Shown here: positions 1 to 9,860 of the stretch, piece by piece | Position numbering within the stretch: position 1 is the first letter of the stretch | How the letters are laid out: every line of letters begins with the position of its first letter | Assembly (NCBI GenBank): GCA_963825075.1 | Contig: CAWGRX010000022.1 | Coordinates: 186,001 to 250,000, forward strand | Source: CAWAVN01 sp963825075 | GTDB lineage: Bacteria; Planctomycetota; Planctomycetia; Planctomycetales; Planctomycetaceae | Length of the DNA: 64,000 bases | Direction: 5' to 3' | The notes under the pieces: model-generated | Seen by the model: only the letters and a program-made list of their open reading frames with translations | Databases searched by the model: none | Told to the model about the DNA's origin: nothing | Made by a program: the position numbers and the translations under genes

Positions 1-990
1 GAAGGCCAAAATGCCCGAGCGATGTTCCGGTTCCAAATCGCTGGCGATCGCGGCGCCGATTTGCTGAAGCTCTGCAATCAACGCATCGGTGACTTCCAGA
101 ATCCGCGCTGCGATGGCTAGGTTTCCAAACTCGGCTAAAAACTCGAGCGCCGCCGCGAGTCCCGCGATGCCGACCATGTTATAGGTGCCGCCTTCGTAGC
201 GGGCCGCGGTGTGTTTGAGACGAAGACTCGTATCGGCAAAGTCGCCCGCCTGCTCGACGCTGTTCCAACCGACGCCCAACGGCCGGAGCCAATCCAGCAG
301 CTCCCGCCGGCAATAAAAAATCCCCGCTCCCTCGGGGCCGAGCATCCATTTGTGCCCGTCGGCCGCGAGAAAATCCACGGGGATGTCCTGGACATCCAGC
401 GGAAAGACGCCCAGCCCTTGAATCGCATCCACAAACAACTTCGCCCCGGCCCGATGAGCCAATTCCGCCAAGGCCGCCAGATCGTTCCGCCAACCCGTCG
501 CATAACCGACCCAACTCACGGAGATGATCCGCGTCTTCTCATCACACGCCGCCGCGATCCGATTGAGATCTGCCCGCTCATTTTTCGCCGGAACCAGTCG
601 AACTTCGACGCCGCGGTCTTTGAGGTTCATCCAAGGATACAAGTTGCTGGGAAATTCGCTCGCCAATGTGACGACATTATCGCCGGGCCGCCAGGGCACG
701 CCCTCCGCTACGAGATTTATCCCTTCCGTCGTGCTATGGATCAGGGCGATTTCCTCGCGCGAGGCACCCAATAACTCGGCCGCAAGTTTGCGGGCGGTCT
801 CCACGGTTTTCCGCCACGTTGCCCAATCCGCGGTGCCGTGCTCGCTCATCGACCTGGCCCAACTCGACACGGCTTCCACGACCGGTTCTGGCAGCGGAGC
901 CACCGCCGCGTGATCGAAATACGCGAAACGCTCGGTCACGGGCATTCGCGCGCGAAACTCGTTCCAAGGCTGTTCGGCAAGGGCATTCAT
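1..990 (-). CDS. Class V aminotransferase (cysteine desulfurase-like), partial
   Basis: PLP-dependent fold-type I enzyme of the class V aminotransferase family (cysteine desulfurase, selenocysteine lyase, isopenicillin epimerase group). The frame is open from an ATG at 990, preceded by AAGGA, to the window edge, so the C-terminus is missing; about 330 residues are visible. Near residues 23-32 is YFDHAAVAPLP, near 86-91 HSTTEG (phosphate-binding turn), near 187-191 VDAIQ (the Asp that contacts the pyridine nitrogen), and near 211-217 DGHKWML, whose Lys214 is the expected Schiff-base lysine. The substrate cannot be told: the family includes desulfurases and lyases. The next gene (ECF sigma) is divergent. 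The family call is secure; the reaction is inferred only. Confidence 0.85.
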   Translation of the reverse strand, partial: MNALAEQPWNEFRARMPVTERFAYFDHAAVAPLPEPVVEAVSSWARSMSEHGTADWATWRKTVETARKLAAELLGASREEIALIHSTTEGINLVAEGVPWRPGDNVVTLASEFPSNLYPWMNLKDRGVEVRLVPAKNERADLNRIAAACDEKTRIISVSWVGYATGWRNDLAALAELAHRAGAKLFVDAIQGLGVFPLDVQDIPVDFLAADGHKWMLGPEGAGIFYCRRELLDWLRPLGVGWNSVEQAGDFADTSLRLKHTAARYEGGTYNMVGIAGLAAALEFLAEFGNLAIAARILEVTDALIAELQQIGAAIASDLEPEHRSGILAF

Positions 991-1156
991 ATTCCTTCAG
1001 ATACCACATCGTCGGTCCAAAACGCAACCAGTGAGTGTCGGCAGCGAATTGGAGGATTTTTTCATTTCCTGTCAAAATCCGTGTCAGATGGCAGGCGACT
1101 GAGCAACAAGAATAATAGAGGACGATGGACAACCAGCCTTCGCGGAATCGGCGAGG

Positions 1157-1651
1157 ATGCACGACGAGACGATTTATGTCCAACATGGTCGGATGGTGGC
1201 CGGGATCTGTTGGCGGATTCTTGGCCATCAGGCCGATGCCGAGGATGCGGTGCAGGAGACGTTTCTTCAGGCCTTGCAACTGGCGAAGCGAGAACCGGTC
1301 CGCAACTGGCCGGGTTTGCTCCGGCGGTTGGCAACGACTTGTGCGCTCGCCCAATTGCGCAAGCGCCGCCCCAGTTCCGGGGATGTCGCCAATTGCCAGA
1401 GCCGGGAAGCTTCGCCTGTGGAAGCGGCCGAGCGGCGCGAATTGGAGGATCGTCTGCGGACCGCCATCGCAAACCTGCCGCCCCGCGAAGCCGAGGTGTT
1501 TTGCCTCAGGTATTTTGAAAACCTGACCCACGACGAAATCCGCCGCACTTTGAACGTGCCCTATCCCAGCGTGACCACGGCCATATACCGGGCGAGAAAG
1601 CGTCTGGAAGCTGAGTTTGCCGATGTCCGGATTGATGAGGACCGCCGATGA
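1157..1651 (+). CDS. ECF-family RNA polymerase sigma factor
   Basis: A 164-residue sigma-70 family protein of the extracytoplasmic-function type. Region 2 lies at about residues 5-65, with the characteristic HQADAEDAVQETFLQAL stretch at 24-40. Region 4 lies at about 105-152, with LPPREAEVFCLRYFENLTHDE and a helix-turn-helix ending in SVTTAIYRARKRL. Regions 1 and 3 are absent, as usual for ECF factors. It overlaps the next gene by 4 bases (ATGA), so the two are almost certainly co-translated and the neighbour is the best candidate for a cognate regulator. GAGG touches the chosen ATG directly, which is too close for a normal ribosome site, so the exact start is uncertain. Confidence 0.9.
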   Translation: MHDETIYVQHGRMVAGICWRILGHQADAEDAVQETFLQALQLAKREPVRNWPGLLRRLATTCALAQLRKRRPSSGDVANCQSREASPVEAAERRELEDRLRTAIANLPPREAEVFCLRYFENLTHDEIRRTLNVPYPSVTTAIYRARKRLEAEFADVRIDEDRR

Positions 1652-2091
1652 AACGCCGCCATCCCTTCCCCCGAAATGAATTGGCCGAACCCTTGCGCTC
1701 GATCGTCGATGACATCGCAAGTTCGCCGGTGCCGGAAAATCTGATTGAGCACGCGCGGGGATACACCGTCGAGCCGACAGCCAATGCAACGTCCCGGCGG
1801 TCGGTGTCGGCTCTGATGGCGACGGTGTTAGTTCTCAGCTTGTGCATCTCCGCTTTGATCGTTCGTCAACACCCCCGCAATCAACCCCAAAAAGTCGCGG
1901 AGAAAGAACAGGCATATCCGACTCGCCCCAAGAAGGAAATCCCGCCGCCGACGTTGTGGGCTTATCGTCAAGCGCACTCGGCCGAGGATTTGGAGGAACT
2001 CTTAAACCGACACGCCGCGATTCTGCTGCCGGTGACGTCGGAGGATGATCTCCATCCGTTTCATCCGTTTTCTCAGAAGGAAGAACTTTAA
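1648..2091 (+). CDS. Single-pass membrane protein, possible anti-sigma partner
   Basis: A 147-residue protein with a soluble N-terminal part of about 50 residues, one hydrophobic segment at roughly 54-72 (SALMATVLVLSLCISALIV) and a charged, proline-rich C-terminal part. This is the layout of an anti-sigma factor, with its N-terminus in the cytoplasm, but the zinc-binding HxxxCxxC signature of ZAS anti-sigma factors is absent. The gene starts inside the sigma gene (ATGA overlap) and its stop TAA overlaps the next start (TAATG), so the three genes form a tight operon. The anti-sigma role is inferred from context alone; I do not recognise the family. Confidence 0.6.
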   Translation: MKRRHPFPRNELAEPLRSIVDDIASSPVPENLIEHARGYTVEPTANATSRRSVSALMATVLVLSLCISALIVRQHPRNQPQKVAEKEQAYPTRPKKEIPPPTLWAYRQAHSAEDLEELLNRHAAILLPVTSEDDLHPFHPFSQKEEL

Positions 2092-3248
2092 TGATTTGTC
2101 GATTCGTGTTGCTGCCAATGGTTGTGAGCCTCGCCGCGTCCCCGGCGTTCTCTCAAGAAAAGCCGAAGCAAAATCCCTTGGCGCAGAACGCCGCCTTGGC
2201 CTACTGGCAGGCCTTCGCGCTCATGCCCCGACTGACCGACGAGGAGAAGAATCTCCTCGGTCCGCTTCAAGTCGGAGAGCGTGCTTTCACTGACGAGGAC
2301 AAAAAAATCCTAAAACGTGCGGATGCCGCCCTTCATTACCTGCACCGCGGTGCGAAGATGGATCACGTGGCTTGGGGCGTGGCCTGGGACGAAGGTCCCT
2401 ATGCCATGATGCCCCATCTCTCCCAAGCCAAGGAACTGTTTCGGTTGGCGGACCTTCGGGCCCGCTTACGATTTGAAGAGGGCCGGCACAAAGAAGCTCT
2501 CGACGATCTGTTTGCCGCGATGACGATGGGCCGGCACCTTTCCAAAGAAGGCGTAATCGTCTTGATTCCACTCATGGTGGATTATGCCATCGACGCCGTC
2601 AGCGTGGGAACTATGGCCACGTATCTTCCCGAGATGGATGCCAAGACGCGGGCCGACCTCAAACGCCGACTGGCCGCGATGCCGCTCTCGAGACTCCTGA
2701 CGGATGCGGTGCAGGGCGAGAAAGATGTGTTTCTGACCTGGCTCATCGCAGAAGTCAAAAAGCCGAACCCCAAGGAACGGGTGTTGGATTTCGTCGGGAA
2801 GGCTCCCAAGGACGAAGTCGAAGCTTTCAAGACGCTCGACGAGAGCGAACTGCTCCCGGCGACCAAGCGGATGGGGGAGTATTACGACCGCATGATCGCC
2901 GCTACGGAACTGCCGCCCGACGAGGTTCGGAAGCGAAACCTGCGCATAAATCAAGACATCAAGAACAATGGCGCCAAGGATCTCCTTAGCCACTGGTTGT
3001 TGCCGGCTTCAGGTGCTGCGCGAAGAGCCGAGGCGACACATCTCACACGGTTGGCGCTGCTGGAGGCGGCAATCGCCGTTCTCGAAGAGGGCCAAAAGGC
3101 TCTCAAAGATCCCGCACATCATGACCCGTTCGGGGACGGCCCGTTCGCCTATCAAGAAACCGACAGCGGGTTCGTGCTCACCTCCGACTGGGAACATCCA
3201 CGCGGCTTTAAAGTCTCGATAACCTTCGGCAAACCGGCGGCGAAATAA
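2091..3248 (+). CDS. Secreted helical protein of unknown function
   Basis: A 385-residue protein starting with a cleavable signal peptide (residues 1-21, ending SPAFSQ). The rest is mostly amphipathic helix with many Lys/Glu and Leu/Ala, and no cysteine pattern, catalytic motif or known repeat stands out. It is the third gene of the sigma factor operon, with a one-base overlap (TAATG), so it is likely under the same control and may be the envelope-side component or a target of that regulon. Proteins of this shape are common next to ECF factors in planctomycetes, but I cannot assign a function. The gene ends 43 bases before a large inverted repeat. Confidence 0.7.
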   Translation: MICRFVLLPMVVSLAASPAFSQEKPKQNPLAQNAALAYWQAFALMPRLTDEEKNLLGPLQVGERAFTDEDKKILKRADAALHYLHRGAKMDHVAWGVAWDEGPYAMMPHLSQAKELFRLADLRARLRFEEGRHKEALDDLFAAMTMGRHLSKEGVIVLIPLMVDYAIDAVSVGTMATYLPEMDAKTRADLKRRLAAMPLSRLLTDAVQGEKDVFLTWLIAEVKKPNPKERVLDFVGKAPKDEVEAFKTLDESELLPATKRMGEYYDRMIAATELPPDEVRKRNLRINQDIKNNGAKDLLSHWLLPASGAARRAEATHLTRLALLEAAIAVLEEGQKALKDPAHHDPFGDGPFAYQETDSGFVLTSDWEHPRGFKVSITFGKPAAK

Positions 3249-3290
3249 TCCGTTGCAGCCTGTTGTCGCCTTGGTATTTTTCTCAGCCCG

Positions 3291-3423
3291 AAAGTCGCCG
3301 TTCGCTCCGAGGTTGTGAATTTATTACCGAACCACCAAAAAAACCACAACAGGTTGTATGTTTGAGGCGATTCGATATACAAGATATGGATAAATTCACA
3401 GCCTCGGAGCGAACGGCGACTTT
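3291..3423. repeat. Long inverted repeat, 34-bp arms with 65-bp loop
   Basis: Left arm 3291-3324 and right arm 3390-3423 are reverse complements over 34 bases with one mismatch (A/G). The arms contain GTCGCCGTTCGCTCCGAGG. The element fills the gap between two convergent genes and its right end touches the argH stop codon. It could act as a bidirectional terminator, but the long loop and long arms also fit a small MITE-like element. Confidence 0.85.
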
Positions 3424-4800
<1,377 letters not shown>

Positions 4801-4843
4801 GATGGAATCTCCCGTCAGGTTGAAAAAAGACTTCGTTCATGCA

Positions 4844-4877
4844 AAACGACGCGGCGGGAAGATCCGCTGCGTCGTTT
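4844..4877 (-). terminator. Hairpin terminator after the lipoprotein gene
   Basis: AAACGACGCGGCGG at 4844-4857 pairs with CCGCTGCGTCGTTT at 4864-4877 (one G/T mismatch, 6-base loop). Read on the minus strand the stem is followed by TTTTGC, so it resembles a weak rho-independent terminator for the gene ending at 4913. Confidence 0.6.
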
Positions 4878-4912
4878 CACGTTAGACGAAAATTGGCATC
4901 CAGGCGAGCCGG

Positions 4913-5326
4913 CTATTCCTTGGGAACGTCCAGGCCGTCTTTTTTCTCGCCGGAGCCGGATTCTTGTTTGGTCGGCGGCGGGGGCGGATTGTCGCCGGCG
5001 GGCGTCGGATTCAGGTCTTCCGGAGTGGTCTTTTTGGTCGAACCGCCTTCCGGGGCTGTCTTTTGGGACGTTTCGGATTCGTCGGTATTCTTTTCTTCCC
5101 CGTTCGGTTCTTCCGAGTTCTTTTCCGATTCTTCGGCATTAGGCGCTTGGCCGTTTGCCTCTTCGGTATTCGGTGTGGTTTCTTCGGCGTTCGGCTCTTC
5201 GGCGTTGGGGGTTTCGGACTTCGATTTGTCGGCTTCCGACTTTTTGGCGCTTTGTGGGCCGCAACCGACCAGGGCGACTATTGTCATCAGACACGCCGCC
5301 ATGAAGAATTTGGACAATGCTTTCAT
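4913..5326 (-). CDS. Small acidic repeat lipoprotein
   Basis: A 137-residue protein. Residues 1-22 form a lipoprotein signal peptide with the lipobox LVGC, so Cys22 is the likely lipidated residue. The remainder is low complexity, made of imperfect repeats of PNAEE/PNTEE/PNGEE and Ser/Lys/Pro, with a PPPPP stretch near the end; it is probably disordered and rich in Glu. The start at 5326 was chosen because AGGAAA lies 5 bases upstream and the lipobox follows. An open frame continues upstream through the neighbouring transporter gene but is not coding there. No enzymatic function can be proposed; a surface or periplasmic spacer is plausible. Confidence 0.75.
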   Translation of the reverse strand: MKALSKFFMAACLMTIVALVGCGPQSAKKSEADKSKSETPNAEEPNAEETTPNTEEANGQAPNAEESEKNSEEPNGEEKNTDESETSQKTAPEGGSTKKTTPEDLNPTPAGDNPPPPPTKQESGSGEKKDGLDVPKE

Positions 5327-5427
5327 CGGTTTCCTCGTGTTAATCTCTGAGGATATGTTTCGTAGTGAAAAACCCCAGCGGCTTTTCCCGTCTCTATAAG
5401 ATATTAAAGAAAGTCCCGGCGGGGATT

Positions 5428-6831
5428 TCAACCTTGGCCGGTCTCCGCGGGGGATTCGCCTCGCGGAGTTTGCAAGCACGGCTCCCAGCGGCAGGCCAAT
5501 GCGGGACCAGGTGAAGCTTCGGCGGGCCGGCGTTCGGGAAGCGGGCTGGGGACTTCGGTTTCGACGTCGGTTCCGGGATTCGTTAGAGCGTAAAACAGCC
5601 CAACGCCGAGGGCCGTGGCGCTCGATGCCCAGAACATTTGCGTAAAACCGTCCTCGCCGCCCCGATCGATGATCCATCCCAAAACCGGAGCCGACAGAGC
5701 CGTTCCCAACTCGATGAAGCCCAACGTGATTGCGGTCCCCGATCCACGAAATTCTCTGGGAAATGCCCCCGCTCCCAGCGAAACCACCGCCGGAAACAAC
5801 AGGGCATGACCGAACCCGCAAGCCACGGCGGGAAGCAGAAAATGCCATTCCTGCGTCACAAAAGGCAGCACGCCAAACCCCAGACAATGCCCGGTGAGGC
5901 CCAACCAGATCATCCGATGGCGGCCAAGCGTTCGGCTCCACGTCGCCGTCTGCACGCGGAACAAAAATGCGGTCACAGCATAAGCCGTAAAAAACGTCCC
6001 GACGCCGTTGATGAGGCCCAATTTCGTGGCGAAGCGGGTGAGAAATACCGTCGTCACGGTAATGCTGATCCCCATCATCATCGCCACCAACACAACGTTA
6101 CCGGGCCAATAACGGAACACCAGTCGGTGCACCGCCGGGGTCCGCATCGCGGGCTTGTGGACATCGCCCCGCGTGAGCGTCAGGACCAACGCCAAATACA
6201 CCAGGCCCAATAGCACCGTGCCGCCGAACAGTACCAAAAACCGCACGTGGCCATCGGGCGTAGCGCGGAAAATCCAGTCGCCCAACTGCGAGCCGAGGAT
6301 CATTCCCACAAACCCGCTGCTGCCCAGGTTGCCGATGACTTCGGTTCGGCGATTGGGGGGGACGAGATTCTGGATATGCACCATCGAGCAGGTAAACATC
6401 GTCGCAATCCCCGCCGCAAACCCCAATCGCGCCGCGTAAATCGGCCAGGATAAATCGGAGAGGACGAGAAACAAACTGGTCCCGGCAATGTACGAAAAAC
6501 AACCGATAACCCACAACCGGCGGGTTCCGTAATTGTCGATCGCCTGTCCTAACACCAGCCGGAGAGACAGGGCCGCAAAAATGCCCACGCTGACGATCAT
6601 CCCGGCGGTTTTTTCGCTGCCGCCGAGCCAGGAGACAAATTCCGCGAAGCGAAACGTGAGGGAGTTCGCCATCACCAGCGACACGTTCGCCCCATAGGCC
6701 AGCCAGAATATTCGGCCGTAAATCGTTTTTTCAGAAGGGGTTACAGTCGGGGTTCGTCTGCCCGCCGCCGCGGGTTCCCCGGCGGCGGGTTCGGAGTCCA
6801 GGTTGGCAGATGAGGTCGCAGACGGATTCAT
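5428..6831 (-). CDS. MFS transporter
   Basis: A 467-residue major facilitator superfamily permease with about 12 hydrophobic segments between residues 40 and 420. The N-terminal 35 residues are a Pro/Ala-rich cytoplasmic extension. After the second helix is the loop GQAIDNYGTRRLWV, a variant of the MFS G-x-x-x-D-R/K-x-G-R/K-R motif. The C-terminal 50 residues are hydrophilic. The substrate is unknown; the general fold resembles drug/metabolite permeases. It starts with ATG at 6831. It lies upstream of the acidic lipoprotein on the same strand with a gap of about 100 bases, so co-transcription is possible. Confidence 0.88.
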   Translation of the reverse strand: MNPSATSSANLDSEPAAGEPAAAGRRTPTVTPSEKTIYGRIFWLAYGANVSLVMANSLTFRFAEFVSWLGGSEKTAGMIVSVGIFAALSLRLVLGQAIDNYGTRRLWVIGCFSYIAGTSLFLVLSDLSWPIYAARLGFAAGIATMFTCSMVHIQNLVPPNRRTEVIGNLGSSGFVGMILGSQLGDWIFRATPDGHVRFLVLFGGTVLLGLVYLALVLTLTRGDVHKPAMRTPAVHRLVFRYWPGNVVLVAMMMGISITVTTVFLTRFATKLGLINGVGTFFTAYAVTAFLFRVQTATWSRTLGRHRMIWLGLTGHCLGFGVLPFVTQEWHFLLPAVACGFGHALLFPAVVSLGAGAFPREFRGSGTAITLGFIELGTALSAPVLGWIIDRGGEDGFTQMFWASSATALGVGLFYALTNPGTDVETEVPSPLPERRPAEASPGPALACRWEPCLQTPRGESPAETGQG

Positions 6832-7153
6832 CGCGAATCACAAGTCCTTCAGGGAGTCACAACAACACAGGCAGGCTAAGCAGGGTGGGCGGCATTGGAG
6901 GGTGGCAATGGCTGGCCTCAACTGCCACATCTTATGCGGTTCGCCGCGGGAGGAAAAGGTTAGGATCAGTCAGTAAATTTTTCGCAGATCAGAACGTCTC
7001 CCAGGGAAGGACAAATTCCCCGCAAAAATGTTCGCCCGGATTCGTGACGGTTAGATTCCCGCGGACAGCCGCTGATCGCTCCGCGACTGTGGTTTTTTCA
7101 TAGCGGCGGCTTCCAGCCCCCGACTAGACGAATTCCGCTCCATTCGGCGACGT
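6832..7153. other. Intergenic stretch, nothing recognised
   Basis: The 322 bases between the MFS start and the DUF434 stop show no convincing gene, repeat or hairpin. The reading frames that cross it have no family resemblance and no ribosome-binding site. It probably holds the MFS promoter on the minus strand. Confidence 0.5.
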
Positions 7154-7894
7154 TCATGGTTCCTCCGTCGATACAACCTCATTCAGGGGCACGACTTCGG
7201 CGGCGGGGAGTTGGGTTAGTACGACCAGGCGGGCCAGGTTGAACCAGGCTGCGGCGTGGTCGATTACGGCACAATCGGCGGAGGCGACCAATTCCAGCGC
7301 GGATTGCAGAATGGGATCGGGATCGGAAACCAGTTCCGTTCGCCAGTTCCAACCGTGCTGGGCGGAGGTTTCGAGGATGATTTGGCTCAGCCGGCCGCTG
7401 TTGGAGACCGGCCGATCCAAGTACCAGACGCAATCCGTAATCTGGCAATCGCTGAGCGTCGCACCGATCAATTCCAGCGCGGGCCGGGTTTCCTCCACTT
7501 TGCGGTAATTGCCGTGCATGCTGGCCATGTCCCGCAGGCAACCGTCGCGTCCCAAAATCAAGACGCCGCCCGCCAGCGCTGCTTCAATCGTGGTCAGCAC
7601 ATTGAACCCGTCCAAATCAAGCACCCGATTCGCGGCATCCTCCGGTTCCACGCGCGTGGACGACCGCTGGGCCAACGCCTGGTCCGAACAACTCGACCTC
7701 AGCGCCGCGGTGCGTTGGCGTTCGGTGAGATCAAACCGATCGCCGACAAGTTTCAATGACGACGTGGGTGCATAGCCTCGCGTCAACAGCCAAGAAAAAT
7801 GCCCCACCGCCCGCTGCAATACCGGCCACGTTTTCCGCGCGAACAATTCCCGATCCTGCGGATGCGGCCCGCGGTGTTTGCGCGTATCGGGCAT
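7154..7894 (-). CDS. DUF434/DUF5616 family protein
   Basis: A 246-residue protein matching the two-part DUF434 family. The N-terminal domain (about 20-75) is helical, with the hallmark RGYAPTSSLKLVGDRFDLTE followed by RQR. The C-terminal domain (about 90-235) has LDGFNVLTTIEAALAGG, a GRDGCLRDM loop, LDRPVSNSG and a late ASADCAVID segment, reminiscent of PIN/NYN-type nuclease folds with several conserved Asp. No biochemical function is established to my knowledge. It is preceded 129 bases upstream, on the same strand, by an unknown gene, and then by a divergent PARG-like gene. The family assignment is from recalled signature motifs. Confidence 0.8.
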   Translation of the reverse strand: MPDTRKHRGPHPQDRELFARKTWPVLQRAVGHFSWLLTRGYAPTSSLKLVGDRFDLTERQRTAALRSSCSDQALAQRSSTRVEPEDAANRVLDLDGFNVLTTIEAALAGGVLILGRDGCLRDMASMHGNYRKVEETRPALELIGATLSDCQITDCVWYLDRPVSNSGRLSQIILETSAQHGWNWRTELVSDPDPILQSALELVASADCAVIDHAAAWFNLARLVVLTQLPAAEVVPLNEVVSTEEP

Positions 7895-8023
7895 CGGTTC
7901 GTGACGAGTCGAAGAGTGGAAAAACAGGAGCTATTCGGAACATCGAATTTGAATGTAGCAGGACGACAGGGAAATTTCGATTCGGATGATTTCCCTGCCC
8001 ACTCAAAAAAGGGGACGCATGGC

Positions 8024-8563
8024 TCACGCGGGTTCGCAGTGGCCGTTTTGGTGCTTGCGGATGCCTGGACCAAATTCGGTCGGCGGGGCGGCGAAGACCT
8101 TTAACCGCAACGGCTCATTATCAATCCGCCCGGAAATTTGCAAATAGGACGCGGCCGTTTCTTCGTCATCCGCTTCGGTCTGCGGGCGGGCCAACCAACG
8201 GGCCTCGTCGATTTCCGAAAAATTGTCCATCAGCGTCAATAAATCCAGGCGGAAATTTGCGAACCGCGTTCGGCCGTCGTCGGGGCCGCCCACAATCTCC
8301 GTGCTGCCCAGGAACAAAATCAACTCCCAGGCGTCTTCGGTCAGTCGGCATTCAAAACCCACGCGGGCGACCTCGTCTTCGGGGTCGAACAAATCCGAGA
8401 GCCGGCCGATCAAATCGGTCAGCCAGTCGGGGCGAATGTCTCGGTTGCGACGGGTGGAACGATAAACTTCCAACTGTTTCAAAAGATGTTTGACCGGGAT
8501 GTGAGAGTGGCTCAAGTCTTTAGTCTCCGTGTGGTTGTGGTGCTCAGGGGGGATCGATTCCAA
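8024..8563 (-). CDS. Hypothetical protein, about 179 residues
   Basis: A soluble, mixed-charge protein without signal peptide, membrane segment or cysteines of note; I do not recognise it. The longest frame starts with TTG at 8563, but no ribosome site precedes it. A second TTG at 8515 has GGAG 9 bases upstream and would give a protein of about 163 residues, so the start is unsettled. Possible secondary structure is alpha/beta, with a central DAWELILFLGSTEIVGG strand. It may form an operon with the DUF434 gene downstream (129-base gap). Reading-frame length and codon use support coding, but only moderately. Confidence 0.55.
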   Translation of the reverse strand: MESIPPEHHNHTETKDLSHSHIPVKHLLKQLEVYRSTRRNRDIRPDWLTDLIGRLSDLFDPEDEVARVGFECRLTEDAWELILFLGSTEIVGGPDDGRTRFANFRLDLLTLMDNFSEIDEARWLARPQTEADDEETAASYLQISGRIDNEPLRLKVFAAPPTEFGPGIRKHQNGHCEPA

Positions 8564-8986
8564 AGTCTGCAGGCCCAGGGACGCAGCCTTCTACATCGGG
8601 AACGCGGCCGGGAGATTCCAATGATTTCACGGCGTTCAGAAGCCGGCGGCGGTTTCCGGAGGCAACTTGCGCGTCGCTCCAAATGATGGGGCCAAACAGT
8701 TCCCGCCACCCTCAGCGGCCAGAAGGCCCATGCCACTTGAACCGGTTTTTCCGGGCGGTAAATCGAAGAGCCAAAGTACCAGACGTTTGGCGGATTCGCT
8801 CAAGGCGATTCGGGAATTCTCGGAAAAACCGAAACTTCGCCCGGTTTCAACGGAACTTCTCTTTGAGACAAACCGTCTGTCAAGGAAGATCGGCGTTTGC
8901 GCGGATTGGTTTCACTTGGGCCAAGCGGTTTGAAGCGTACGCCTCGAACCCGTTGAGTTTTCTCGCACGAATAAAGTTTGCTCCCC
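8564..8986. other. Intergenic stretch between divergent genes
   Basis: Some 420 bases between the unknown minus-strand gene and the PARG-like plus-strand gene. Several short open frames cross it on both strands, but none has a ribosome site or recognisable product. It presumably contains the divergent promoters. Confidence 0.4.
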
Positions 8987-9027
8987 ATGGCAAGTCGCAA
9001 GGGCCGCGCTGAGATTCGCGCGAAACG

Positions 9028-9843
9028 GTGGAGATTCTCCAAAGCGGAAGCTACAAATCTCCGCAACAAAAGACGGTGGACATTCAGAACGAATTAAACG
9101 AAGCCGTCCGACATTCGCGGATCTTCGCCCCGCAGCAATATCCCGAAGTCTTTGGCCGCCGGGACGAGCGACTGGCGGATTCGCCCTATGCCAAGCCGGT
9201 GCGGTTTGAGGTTATCAATACCACGACCCTCGCGGCGAGCCGGCTTCTCGTGGAACACGAAAACCGCGAGGATGTGCTCTGCTTGAATTTCGCGTCGGCC
9301 AAGAATCCGGGGGGCGGATTTCTGGGTGGCAGCCAGGCCCAGGAGGAAAGCCTCGCCCGGGCTTCGGGACTTTATGCCTGCATCTCCCCGATGCGAACCC
9401 TCTACGACACCAATGCCCGCTACCGGTCCAGCCTCTATACCGACCACCTGATTTATTCCCCGCGGGTCCCGGTGTTTCGCGATGAGGATGATCGGTTGCT
9501 GGAAGCCCCTTGGCTCGTCTCGATGCTGACGGTGCCCGCCGTGAATGCCGGGGCGGTCAGGCGAAACGAACCGGAGAACATCCCCCGCATTCAGGAGACG
9601 ATGTTACGAAGGATCGAAAAGCTGCTTTCGGTCGCCGTGGTCTGCGGGCACCGGACGCTGGTGTTGGGGGCTTGGGGCTGCGGGGTGTTCAAGAACGATC
9701 CCGCCGCCGTCGCCGGCTGGTTCCATTACCATCTCGTGGAAAATGAAACCTTCCATGGTGCGTTCGACCGCGTGGTGTTCGCGGTGTTGGATCAAAGCCC
9801 GGATGGTGCCACAATCCGCCCCTTCCAAAAACTGTTCGGCTGA
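9028..9843 (+). CDS. PARG-like (TIGR02452/DUF2263) ADP-ribose hydrolase
   Basis: A macrodomain-type protein of the microbial poly(ADP-ribose) glycohydrolase family (PF10021/TIGR02452). From the GTG at 9028 it has 271 residues. The catalytic signature of bacterial PARGs is visible as NPGGGFLGGSQAQEESLAR, with GGG at residues 95-97 and Glu106-Glu107 as the catalytic pair. LGAWGCGVFKNDP near 213-225 is the family's second conserved block. The family N-terminus (an RAEIARETVEIL-like helix) appears split: an ATG at 8987 encodes MASRKGRAEI in another frame and joins the main frame if one G is restored near 9017. The real start is thus probably 8987 with a one-base deletion. Substrate unproven. Confidence 0.88.
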   Translation: MEILQSGSYKSPQQKTVDIQNELNEAVRHSRIFAPQQYPEVFGRRDERLADSPYAKPVRFEVINTTTLAASRLLVEHENREDVLCLNFASAKNPGGGFLGGSQAQEESLARASGLYACISPMRTLYDTNARYRSSLYTDHLIYSPRVPVFRDEDDRLLEAPWLVSMLTVPAVNAGAVRRNEPENIPRIQETMLRRIEKLLSVAVVCGHRTLVLGAWGCGVFKNDPAAVAGWFHYHLVENETFHGAFDRVVFAVLDQSPDGATIRPFQKLFG

Positions 9844-9860
9844 ATGGAGACGTTCTTTGT

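Noticed and set aside
6810..7103. Small gene on the plus strand
   Set aside because: Overlaps the MFS start region, no ribosome site, unusual composition.
8667..9012. Short genes before the PARG-like gene
   Set aside because: Two overlapping frames with no recognisable product; treated as leader sequence.
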